Assembly: GCF_035917275.1 (NCBI RefSeq)
Contig: NZ_CP108508.1
Location: forward strand, 2,356,001 to 2,420,000
From: Streptomyces sp. NBC_01237
GTDB lineage: Bacteria > Actinomycetota > Actinomycetes > Streptomycetales > Streptomycetaceae
DNA length: 64,000 nt
Reading direction: 5' to 3'
Both the position numbers and the translations under genes were made by a program. Shown here one piece after another: positions 45,394 to 52,878 of the stretch (the first letter of the stretch is position 1; every line of letters starts with the position of its first letter). The notes beneath the pieces are model-generated. The model was not told where the DNA came from and made no database searches. It worked only from the letters and a program-made list of their open reading frames with translations.

Positions 45394-47066
45394 ACCGTCC
45401 ACCACACGGTGCTGTCGGCGGGCAGCACGGCCTCGGCGCCGTCGACGGTCACCGGGGCGCTGGCCAGCAGCACATTGCCGCGGGCGGGCATCCGCACCGG
45501 GGCGCCGGTGGTGTTGACGGTGCAGACGAAGCCGGGCCGGCCGAAGACCAGGACCCCGTCGGGGGCGTCCAGCCACTCGACCGCGGTGCCCGCGCCGAGC
45601 CCGGGGTGCTCGCGCCGGGCGGCGATGGCGGCCCGGTAGAGCTCCAGCGTGGAGCCCTCGGCCCCGGTCTGCGCCTCGATGGAGAGGTCGCCCCAGCCGG
45701 CCGGCTGCGGGAGCCAGCTGCCGCCGGTGCCGAAGCCGTACGAGCTGCCCTCGCGGGTCCACGGGATCGGCACCCGGCAGCCGTCGCGGAAGCCGTCCTG
45801 GCCCTCGGCACGGAAGAACGACGGGTCCTGACGGGCCTCGTCGGGCAGGTCGGTGACGTCGGGCAGACCGAGCTCCTCGCCCTGGTAGACGTAGGCGGAG
45901 CCGGGCAGGGCCAGCATCAGCAGGGTCGCCGCACGGGCCCGGCGCAGGCCGAGCTCGCGGTCTCCGGGGGTACGGATCTGGGTGCCGAGGCCGGGCGGGT
46001 TGGCGAACCGGGTGGAGTGCCGGGTGACATCGTGGTTGGAGAGCACCCAGGTGGCGGGGGCGCCGACCGGCAGCATCGCCGCGAGCGAGGTGTCGATGAC
46101 CGTGCGCAGTTCTGCGGCGTCCCAGGCGGTGGACAGGTACTGGAAGTTGAACGCCTGGTGCATCTCGTCGGGGCGCACGTAGTTCGCGGTGCGCTCGACG
46201 GTGGGGGTCCATGCCTCGGCGACGGCGATCCGCTCGCCCGGGTACTCGTCGAGGATGGTGCGCCAGCTGCGGTAGATCTCGTGCACGCCGTCCTGGTCGA
46301 AGAACGGCATGACGTCGTTGCCGAGCAGCTTGAGCTGGTCGTGGCCGCCGAGGTCGGGCAGGCCCTCGGCCTTGACGAGACCGTGGGCGACGTCCACCCG
46401 GAAGCCGTCGACGCCCATGTCGAGCCAGAAGCGCAGGATCGAGCGGAACTCGTCGGCGACGGCCGGGTGCTCCCAGTTGAAGTCGGGCTGCTCCGGGGCG
46501 AACAGGTGGAGGTACCAGTCGCCGGGGGTGCCGTCGGGGCCGGTGGTCCGGGTCCAGGCCGGGCCGCCGAAGATGGACTCCCAGTCGTTGGGCGGGAGTT
46601 CGCCGTCCGCGCCCTTGCCGGGGCGGAAGTGGTAGCGGTCGCGCAGGGCGGAGCCGGGCCCCTCGGCCAGGGCGCGCTTGAACCACTCGTGCTGGTCGGA
46701 GGAGTGGTTGGGCACCAGGTCCACGATGATGCGCAGGCCCAGGTCATGGGCGTCGCGGATCAGGGCGTCGGCGTCCAGCAGGCTGCCGAACATCGGGTCG
46801 ATGGCCCGGTAGTCGGAGACGTCGTAGCCCGCGTCGGCCTGCGGCGAGGCGTAGAAGGGGCTGAGCCAGACGGCGTCGACACCGAGGTCCTTGAGGTACG
46901 GGAGCCGGGCGGTGACGCCCGCGAGATCGCCCATGCCGTCGCCGTTGCCGTCGGCGAAGCTCCGTGGGTAGACCTGGTAGATCACCGCGTCCTTCCACCA
47001 GCCGGTGCGGTGGCCCGGGGCGTCGTCGGACGTGCCGGTGGAGGGGGCAGCGAGGTGCTGGGTCAT
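45390..47066 (-). CDS. aglA: Cytoplasmic alpha-glucosidase AglA (GH13)
   Basis: A 558-aa GH13 enzyme without a signal peptide, so it acts in the cytoplasm on imported maltodextrins. Visible motifs are WWKDAVIYQVYPRSFAD at the N-terminus, LRIIVDLVPNHSSDQH (region I), the nucleophile DGFRVDVAHGLVK (region II), the acid AVAEAWTPTVE (region III) and VLSNHDVTRH (region IV). It sits downstream of malEFG after a terminator, so it probably has its own promoter. The start is the ATG opening MTQHLAAPST. The partner regulator gene overlaps its stop. Confidence 0.93.
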   Translation of the reverse strand: MTQHLAAPSTGTSDDAPGHRTGWWKDAVIYQVYPRSFADGNGDGMGDLAGVTARLPYLKDLGVDAVWLSPFYASPQADAGYDVSDYRAIDPMFGSLLDADALIRDAHDLGLRIIVDLVPNHSSDQHEWFKRALAEGPGSALRDRYHFRPGKGADGELPPNDWESIFGGPAWTRTTGPDGTPGDWYLHLFAPEQPDFNWEHPAVADEFRSILRFWLDMGVDGFRVDVAHGLVKAEGLPDLGGHDQLKLLGNDVMPFFDQDGVHEIYRSWRTILDEYPGERIAVAEAWTPTVERTANYVRPDEMHQAFNFQYLSTAWDAAELRTVIDTSLAAMLPVGAPATWVLSNHDVTRHSTRFANPPGLGTQIRTPGDRELGLRRARAATLLMLALPGSAYVYQGEELGLPDVTDLPDEARQDPSFFRAEGQDGFRDGCRVPIPWTREGSSYGFGTGGSWLPQPAGWGDLSIEAQTGAEGSTLELYRAAIAARREHPGLGAGTAVEWLDAPDGVLVFGRPGFVCTVNTTGAPVRMPARGNVLLASAPVTVDGAEAVLPADSTVWWTV

Positions 47067-47165
47067 GTCGTCCCTGGGGTGTCTGGGTGGGGAGCGGCGC
47101 CGGGACCGGGTCGGGGATCCGGCGCCGCCGTGACGGATGCGGTGATGCGGGTCGTGCGGGTGGCG

Positions 47166-47197
47166 GGAAGGGGGCCGAAGACCATCGGCCCCCTTCC
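47166..47197 (-). terminator. Terminator of malEFG
   Basis: A perfect 13-bp stem (GGAAGGGGGCCGA and its complement) with a 6-bp loop, just past the malG stop at 47201. Confidence 0.8.
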
Positions 47198-47200
47198 TGG

Positions 47201-48079
47201 TCAGCCCTTGACGGCTCCGGCGGACATACCGGTGACCAGGTGCTTCTGCGCGAAGAGGAAGACCAGGGCCGCCGGGATCGCGATGAGCACGGAGGCCGCG
47301 GTCATCGGGCCCCACTGGGCCCCGTACTGGTTGACGAACTTCTGCAGTCCGCCGGCGAGCGTGAGGTTCTCGTCACCGACCATGAAGGCGGAGGCGTACG
47401 CCACTTCGCCCCAGGCGGTGATGAAGGAGTAGAACGCGGTGACCGCGAGGCCGGGCTTGGCCAGCGGCAGGATGAGCCGCCAGAACGTGCCGAACGGGGT
47501 GAGTCCGTCGACCTGCCCGGATTCGTCGATCTCCCGCGGGATGGTGTCGAAGAACCCCTTCATCATCCAGGCGCAGAACGGCACCGAGATGGTGAGGTAG
47601 GTGATGACGAGGCCGGCGGGCTGATTGAGCAGGCCGATGCTCGACATGATGTTGTAGATCGGCACGATGAGGACCGCGACCGGGAACATCTGTGTGATCA
47701 GCAGCGTCCACATCAGCCCGCGCTTGCCGGGGAAGCGGAAGCGGCTGACGGCGTAGCCGGTGGTGGCGGAGACGAACACACCGATGACGGTGGAGAGCCC
47801 CGCGATGATCACGGAGTTGCCGAACCAGCTCAGGAACTCGGTGTCCCTGATCAGGTTCGTGTAGTTGACGAACGTGGTCTCGCGGAAGAAGTCCGTCGTC
47901 GTGGCGTACTTGGCGGGCTTGAGCGAGGTCAGCAGGACCCACAGCACCGGGAAGACCGCGATGACGGACGCGATGATCAGGGTGAGGTGCAGGGCCACGG
48001 AGGCGAGCGGCGAACGGTCGCCGCGCAGGCGCGGCTTGCGTACGGCGTGCCGGCCGGGGTGCTCGGTAACGGTGGTCAC
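47201..48079 (-). CDS. malG: Maltose/maltodextrin ABC permease MalG
   Basis: A 292-aa inner-membrane permease with about six transmembrane helices (first: LTLIIASVIAVFPVLWVLLT). The cytoplasmic EAA loop that binds the ATPase reads EIDESGQVDGLTPFGTFWRL. The GTG start overlaps the malF stop by four bases. With MalF and MalE it forms the importer for maltodextrins; the ATPase subunit (MsiK in Streptomyces) is encoded elsewhere, which explains its absence here. Confidence 0.93.
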   Translation of the reverse strand: MTTVTEHPGRHAVRKPRLRGDRSPLASVALHLTLIIASVIAVFPVLWVLLTSLKPAKYATTTDFFRETTFVNYTNLIRDTEFLSWFGNSVIIAGLSTVIGVFVSATTGYAVSRFRFPGKRGLMWTLLITQMFPVAVLIVPIYNIMSSIGLLNQPAGLVITYLTISVPFCAWMMKGFFDTIPREIDESGQVDGLTPFGTFWRLILPLAKPGLAVTAFYSFITAWGEVAYASAFMVGDENLTLAGGLQKFVNQYGAQWGPMTAASVLIAIPAALVFLFAQKHLVTGMSAGAVKG

Positions 48080-49092
48080 CAGTTGTCTCCCTGGGTGCGC
48101 AGGACTCGCCGGTAGACCACGGCGAAGAGCATCAGGAGTACGAGGATCAGCACGCCCCACGTGGAGGACTGCGCGAAGTCGCGCGGGCTGATCTCGAAGG
48201 AGAACTTGTACGCCTGGGTGACGAGGATCTGGGTGGCCTCGCCGGGTCCGCCGCGGGTCAGCAGGAAGATCACCGGGAACATGTTGAAGGTCCAGATGGT
48301 GGAGAGCAGGACCACCGTGGTGGAGACCGGGCGCAGTCCGGGCAGCGTGATGTGCCGGAAGCGCTGCCAGGCGGTGGCGCCGTCCATCTCGGCCGCCTCG
48401 TACTGCTCCGAGGGTATGGACTGAAGTCCGCCGAGCAGGGCGACCATCATGAACGGGATGCCGAGCCAGACGTTGACCGCGATGACGGAGAACTTGGCCC
48501 AGGTGGGGTCGTTCAGCCACGGCACCCCGTCGATGCCCGCGCCGCCGAGGATCTTGTTGAGCAGCCCGCGGTCCTCGTTGTAGAGGAAGCGCCAGGCGAA
48601 GACCGAGACGAAGCCGGGGATGGCCCAGGGCAGGATGAGGGCCATCCGGTAGGCGGAGCGTCCGGCGATACGGCGGTTGAGGATGTTGGCCAGCGCCATG
48701 CCGAGGCAGAACGTGATGCCCACGCAGGAGACCGTCCACACCAGCGTCCAGCCGAGCGTGCCGAGGAACTGGGTACCCGTCAGGGCGTCGACGTAGTTGT
48801 CCGCACCCACGAACTTGTAGGTGGCGGGCAGTTCGTTGACCCCGATGGACCGCGCGACGTTGCGCTCGTTGGCGTCGGTCAGCGAGAGGTAGATGCCGCG
48901 GACCAGCGGGTAGCCGATGATCACGCCGATCACGAGGACGACCGGGGCGACCATGACCCAGGCGTACCAGTGGGTCGACATGGCCCGCCGGAGCGGACCC
49001 GGCGGCGGGGGGTTACCAGTACCGCGGCTGGGGCCGCGGACGACGTCGTCGTCCGCGGCCTTCGCCACCGACTGGCTGGTGTGGACAGCCAT
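48076..49092 (-). CDS. malF: Maltose/maltodextrin ABC permease MalF
   Basis: A 338-aa membrane permease with an N-terminal cytoplasmic tail (Gly/Pro-rich), a first helix near residue 45 (YAWVMVAPVVLVIGVIIGYP) and five further helices. The EAA-type loop is EQYEAAEMDGATAWQRFRHI (about residues 232-251). It is shorter than E. coli MalF, as is normal for Gram-positive members. The start ATG lies 20 bp after the malE stop; malG overlaps the 3' end. Confidence 0.93.
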   Translation of the reverse strand: MAVHTSQSVAKAADDDVVRGPSRGTGNPPPPGPLRRAMSTHWYAWVMVAPVVLVIGVIIGYPLVRGIYLSLTDANERNVARSIGVNELPATYKFVGADNYVDALTGTQFLGTLGWTLVWTVSCVGITFCLGMALANILNRRIAGRSAYRMALILPWAIPGFVSVFAWRFLYNEDRGLLNKILGGAGIDGVPWLNDPTWAKFSVIAVNVWLGIPFMMVALLGGLQSIPSEQYEAAEMDGATAWQRFRHITLPGLRPVSTTVVLLSTIWTFNMFPVIFLLTRGGPGEATQILVTQAYKFSFEISPRDFAQSSTWGVLILVLLMLFAVVYRRVLRTQGDNW

Positions 49093-49111
49093 CAGTCGGC
49101 CAACCTTCCTG

Positions 49112-50383
49112 TTACTTCCAGCCCTTGAGGAGCTTGCGGTACGAGTCGCCGGTCGCGGAGGCCGCCTTCTCCGGCGTGGTCTGGCCGGTGAGGACCTTGG
49201 TGTACTCGGTGACGAGCGGGGCGAAGAGGCTGCCGGTCTCCGGGATCCAGGGGCGCTCGACGGCGGTCTCGACGACCGGCTTGAAGAAGCCGACGATCTC
49301 GCTGTCCACGGCCTCCTGCTTGGCGTACGCGGAGGTACGGGTCGGCAGCAGGTTCAGCTCACCGGCCGTCGTGGCCTGGCTCTGCACCGACGTCATGTAC
49401 TCGACGAAGGCGTAGGAGGCGTCGAGGTTCTTGGAGCCCGCGTACACGGCGAGGTTGTGGCCGCCCTGCGGGGCGCCCTGAGCGGCGGAACCGGCCGGGA
49501 CCGGGGCGATGCCCAGGTTGTCCTTGTCCTTGAACTCATTGCCCGCGAGGGTGTCGGCGACGGCCCACGGGCCGTTGATCATCATCGCGACCTTGCCGTC
49601 CTTGAACGCCGACTGCATGTTCTCCCAGCCGTCCGTGGCGTCGGTCTTGGCCGCACCGGACTCGACGAGGTCCTCGACGACCTTGAACGCCTTGACGCCC
49701 TCGGGCTGGTCGACGGTGACGGACTTGCTGCTCGCGTCGACCAGGTCGCCGCCCTCGCCGTAGAGGAAGGACAGGAACCAGTACGCGTCGTCGCCGCGGA
49801 GGTAGAGGCCGGTCTTGCCGGTCTTGTCCTTGATCTTCTTGGAGACGGTCTTCAGGTCGTCGATGGTCGTGGGGACATCGACACCGGCCTCCTTGAAGAT
49901 CTTCTTGTTGTAGAAGACGCCCATGGAGTCGATGACCTGCGGGACGGCGTACGTCTTGTCCTTGTACTTGGTGGACGCGGCGGCCTGCTTGAGGAAGTCG
50001 TCCTGGTTCTTCAGGGCGGAGGTGCCGTCCAGCGGGGCCAGGTAGCCGAGGTCCGCGAACTCGGGGGTCCAGGCGACCTCGGAGCGGATCACGTCGGGGG
50101 CGCCGGCGCCGGCCTGGGCGGCGTTCTTGAACTTGTTCTGCGCCTCACCGAAGGGGACGTTGACGTACTTGACGTCGACCTTCGGGTGCTTCTCCTCGAA
50201 GCCCTCGGCGAGCTTCTTGAAGACCTTGTCCTCGCTGCCGACGGTCGAGGTGTCCCACCAGGTCACCGTGCCGGAGAGCTCGCCCGAGCCCTTGCTCCCG
50301 CCGGACTCGTCGTCGCTGCCGCAGGCGGTCGCCGCGAGCGCCAGGGCCGCGACCAGGGCGGTGGCCGTTATGCCACGTCGCAT
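49112..50383 (-). CDS. malE: Maltose/maltodextrin-binding lipoprotein MalE
   Basis: A 423-aa extracellular solute-binding protein. The lipoprotein signal ends with LAATAC, so Cys21 is lipidated and anchors the protein. The rest is the family 1 two-lobed binding fold, with VTWWDTSTVGSEDKVFKKLA near the N-terminus and MMINGPWAVADTLAGNEF in the middle. It captures maltodextrins and delivers them to MalFG. It is the first gene of malEFG, with a MalR-type palindrome upstream at 50464-50490 and divergent from malR. Confidence 0.95.
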   Translation of the reverse strand: MRRGITATALVAALALAATACGSDDESGGSKGSGELSGTVTWWDTSTVGSEDKVFKKLAEGFEEKHPKVDVKYVNVPFGEAQNKFKNAAQAGAGAPDVIRSEVAWTPEFADLGYLAPLDGTSALKNQDDFLKQAAASTKYKDKTYAVPQVIDSMGVFYNKKIFKEAGVDVPTTIDDLKTVSKKIKDKTGKTGLYLRGDDAYWFLSFLYGEGGDLVDASSKSVTVDQPEGVKAFKVVEDLVESGAAKTDATDGWENMQSAFKDGKVAMMINGPWAVADTLAGNEFKDKDNLGIAPVPAGSAAQGAPQGGHNLAVYAGSKNLDASYAFVEYMTSVQSQATTAGELNLLPTRTSAYAKQEAVDSEIVGFFKPVVETAVERPWIPETGSLFAPLVTEYTKVLTGQTTPEKAASATGDSYRKLLKGWK

Positions 50384-50463
50384 CTGAACTCCTTCAACTG
50401 CCGTACCGCTCCGTCGCGGCGCCGGGTCGACGTGAACGTAACAAGGATGAAAGACGACCGAAA

Positions 50464-50490
50464 GACCTTGCGGAAGATTTCTGCAAGGTC
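50464..50490. promoter_or_regulatory. MalR operator candidate upstream of malE
   Basis: Arms GACCTTGC and GCAAGGTC pair perfectly, and the interior also pairs (GAA/TTC), giving a 27-bp palindrome 81 bp before the malE start. The MalR repressor of S. coelicolor controls malEFG at this promoter region, and LacI-type repressors bind palindromes of this kind. Confidence 0.75.
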
Positions 50491-50626
50491 CGGCGATCGT
50501 TACATTCGCGTGTCCTCAAGGTTGCCGTCATCCCTCTTGACGGCAGCCCCTACCCGCTGGCAGACCAGGCCACACCCGGTGCCCCCGTAGTGCGACGATC
50601 CGATCGCAGTCCGCATCCGTCACCCG

Positions 50627-50648
50627 CAAGAGCTTGCAAGAAGTTGCT
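50627..50648. promoter_or_regulatory. Second CTTGC/GCAAG site near malR
   Basis: GCAAG-AG-CTTGCAAG-AA-GTTGC forms overlapping imperfect inverted repeats with the same half-sites as the malE palindrome. It lies about 105 bp before malR and could allow autoregulation. Confidence 0.45.
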
Positions 50649-50753
50649 ACGGATGCCCGTGCGAGCACCGTCACCACCGGGCAGGAAGGGGCCTCGCGCC
50701 CGAATCCCGCGCACAGTGGGCAATCCGACACCGGCCCGGTACAGTCGCCTTCC

Positions 50754-51797
50754 ATGACCGCACGGCTTGCCGATATCGCAACTCAGGCGGGGGTCAGCGA
50801 AGCTACGGTCAGCCGAGTCCTGAACGGCAAGCCCGGTGTAGCGGCGACCACCCGTGAATCCGTCCTCGCGGCGCTCGACGTCCTCGGCTACGAACGTCCC
50901 GTACGGCTGCGCAGGCGCAGCGCGGGACTGGTCGGCCTGATCACACCCGAGCTGGACAACCCCATCTTCCCGGCACTGGCCCAGGTCATCGGCCAGGCGC
51001 TGACCCGGCAGGGGTACACACCGGTACTGGCGACCCAGAGTCCGGGCGGCTCCACCGAGGACGAGCTGACGGAGATGCTCGTCGACCGCGGCGTCGCCGG
51101 GATCATCTTCGTCTCCGGACTGCACGCGGACACCTCCGCCGATATGCAGCGCTATGAGCAACTGCGCGCCAAGGGCGTCCCCTTCGTCCTGGTCAACGGC
51201 TTCTCGACCAAGGTGCGGGCACCGTTCATCTCCCCCGACGACCGGGCGGCGATGCGGCTCGCGGTGACGCACCTGGTCGCGCTCGGACACCAGCGGATCG
51301 GCCTCGCGGTCGGCCCGAAGCGCTTCGTCCCGGTGCTCCGCAAGATCGAGGGTTTCCACGCCACGATGCAGGAGCAGCTCGGCCTCGCCCCGGACGAGGT
51401 GGAGGAGTTGATCGAGCACTCTCTGTACACACTGGAGGGCGGTCAGGCCGCCGCGTCGGCGCTGCTGGAGCGCGGGTGCACGGCGGTGGTGTGCGCGAGC
51501 GACATGATGGCCCTGGGCGCGATCCGGGCAGCCCGCCGGCTGTCGCGCCAGGTGCCGCGCGATCTGTCGGTGGTGGGGTACGACGATTCGCCGCTCATAG
51601 CGTTCACCGATCCGCCGCTGACCACCATCCGGCAGCCGGTGACGGCGATGGGCCAGGCGGCCGTGCGCACGCTCCTGGAGGAGATCGGCGGAACCCCGGC
51701 TCCCCACAGCGAGTTCGTCTTCATGCCTGAGCTGGTGGTTCGCGGTTCGACGGCATCGGGACCCGGAGCCCTCTCAGGGTCCCACCCTCGTCCTTGA
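50754..51797 (+). CDS. malR: LacI-type maltose repressor MalR
   Basis: A 347-aa LacI-family repressor controlling the maltose operon and, by family knowledge, amylase genes. The helix-turn-helix ADIATQAGVSEATVSRVLNG and the hinge region lie at residues 4-60. The periplasmic-binding-like core follows, with QRIGLAVGPKRFVPVLRKIE and FTDPPLTTIRQPV. It agrees closely with the S. coelicolor MalR sequence as I recall it. The ATG at 50754 gives MTARLADIA; upstream codons in frame are not conserved. It is divergent from malEFG. Confidence 0.95.
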   Translation: MTARLADIATQAGVSEATVSRVLNGKPGVAATTRESVLAALDVLGYERPVRLRRRSAGLVGLITPELDNPIFPALAQVIGQALTRQGYTPVLATQSPGGSTEDELTEMLVDRGVAGIIFVSGLHADTSADMQRYEQLRAKGVPFVLVNGFSTKVRAPFISPDDRAAMRLAVTHLVALGHQRIGLAVGPKRFVPVLRKIEGFHATMQEQLGLAPDEVEELIEHSLYTLEGGQAAASALLERGCTAVVCASDMMALGAIRAARRLSRQVPRDLSVVGYDDSPLIAFTDPPLTTIRQPVTAMGQAAVRTLLEEIGGTPAPHSEFVFMPELVVRGSTASGPGALSGSHPRP

Positions 51798-51873
51798 GGC
51801 GCAGGATGTGCGACCGGAACCCGACCGGAGGATGATCGGGCGGAGGGGGACGTATCTGGCAGACTCTGTCCCT

Positions 51874-52803
51874 ATGGGTGAATCGCACGTGAAAACACAG
51901 GAAGGCCGGTCGGCGGACACCCCGTCACCCCAGGTGGACGAGGCGTCCCCCGCGGCCGAGCGCAAGAGCACGCTCGCGAAGCTCCGCGCACTGCGGTCTC
52001 CGCGCCGTCCACGTCTCTGGTTCGAAATCCTGCTGATCGCGGTCAGCTACTGGCTGTATTCACTGGTGCGCAACGCCGTGCCCGAGCAGAAGGCCGCCGC
52101 GCTGAGCAACGCGGACTGGATCTGGTCGGTGGAGAAGTCCCTGGGCCTCGCCTTCGAGGAGAGCGTCAACCATGCCGTCAATTCGGTGACATGGCTGATC
52201 GTGTCGATGAACTACTACTACGCGACACTGCACTTCGTCATCACCATCGGTGTGCTCATCTGGCTGTTCCGCCGTCACCCCGGCCGCTACGCGGCGGCCC
52301 GGCTGGTGCTCTTCGCGACCACGGCCTTCGCCCTGCTCGGCTACTACCTGTATCCGCTGGCGCCGCCCCGCCTGATGAACGGCGGGAACTTCATCGACAC
52401 GGTGATGCTGCACCAGACCTGGGGCTCGATGGCCTCGGGCAACCTCAAGAACATGTCGAACCAGTACGCGGCGATGCCGTCCATGCACATCGGCTGGTCG
52501 CTCTGGTGCGGTCTGACGATCTTCGCGCTGGCCTCGGCGCCCTGGGCGCGCATCCTGGGCCTGCTCTACCCGGCGGCCACCCTGGTCGTGATCGTGGCGA
52601 CCGCCAACCACTTCTGGCTGGACGCGGTGGGCGGCATGGCCTGCCTGGCCTTCGGCTTCGCGGTCTCCTACGCCTGGTACGGGGCGCTGCCGAACCGGCT
52701 GCCGAAGCTGGTGCCGTCCGGCGGGGGGCACCTGACGGGATTGACGGCGCGTGCGCCCGCACGGGACCGCCGGCCGGTGCCGGAACCCTCGGGCCACCGC
52801 TGA
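51874..52803 (+). CDS. PAP2-superfamily membrane protein (inositolphosphotransferase-like)
   Basis: A 309-aa membrane protein with a 60-residue charged N-terminus and about six transmembrane helices (first near LIAVSYWLYSLVRNAVP). PAP2-type motifs are MPSMHIGWSLWCGL (Ser-x-His) and VATANHFWLDAVGGMACLA (second His with an Asp). These residues match the Aur1/inositolphosphorylceramide-synthase-like branch. It probably moves a phospho-headgroup or removes phosphate from a lipid. The start may be the GTG at 51889. It follows malR with a 76-bp gap. Confidence 0.8.
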   Translation: MGESHVKTQEGRSADTPSPQVDEASPAAERKSTLAKLRALRSPRRPRLWFEILLIAVSYWLYSLVRNAVPEQKAAALSNADWIWSVEKSLGLAFEESVNHAVNSVTWLIVSMNYYYATLHFVITIGVLIWLFRRHPGRYAAARLVLFATTAFALLGYYLYPLAPPRLMNGGNFIDTVMLHQTWGSMASGNLKNMSNQYAAMPSMHIGWSLWCGLTIFALASAPWARILGLLYPAATLVVIVATANHFWLDAVGGMACLAFGFAVSYAWYGALPNRLPKLVPSGGGHLTGLTARAPARDRRPVPEPSGHR

Positions 52804-52878
52804 CGGCTCCCCCGTCACGCGCCTGCTGACCGCTCCCCCGGTCGCACAGCCCCGCGGAAGCCCGCCCCACGGAACCCG

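Larger units (their letters stand above)
50384..50753. other. Divergent malE-malR regulatory region
   Basis: This 370-bp gap holds the promoters of malEFG and malR. It has one perfect 8-bp-arm palindrome (50464-50490) and a looser CTTGC/GCAAG group (50627-50648). No gene fits here, although a short open frame extends malR upstream without homology. Confidence 0.7.

Noticed and set aside
44344..46686. Apparent 780-aa fusion ahead of the LacI regulator
   Set aside because: The upstream part is an out-of-frame shadow of aglA. The GTG at 45393 overlapping the aglA stop is the natural start.
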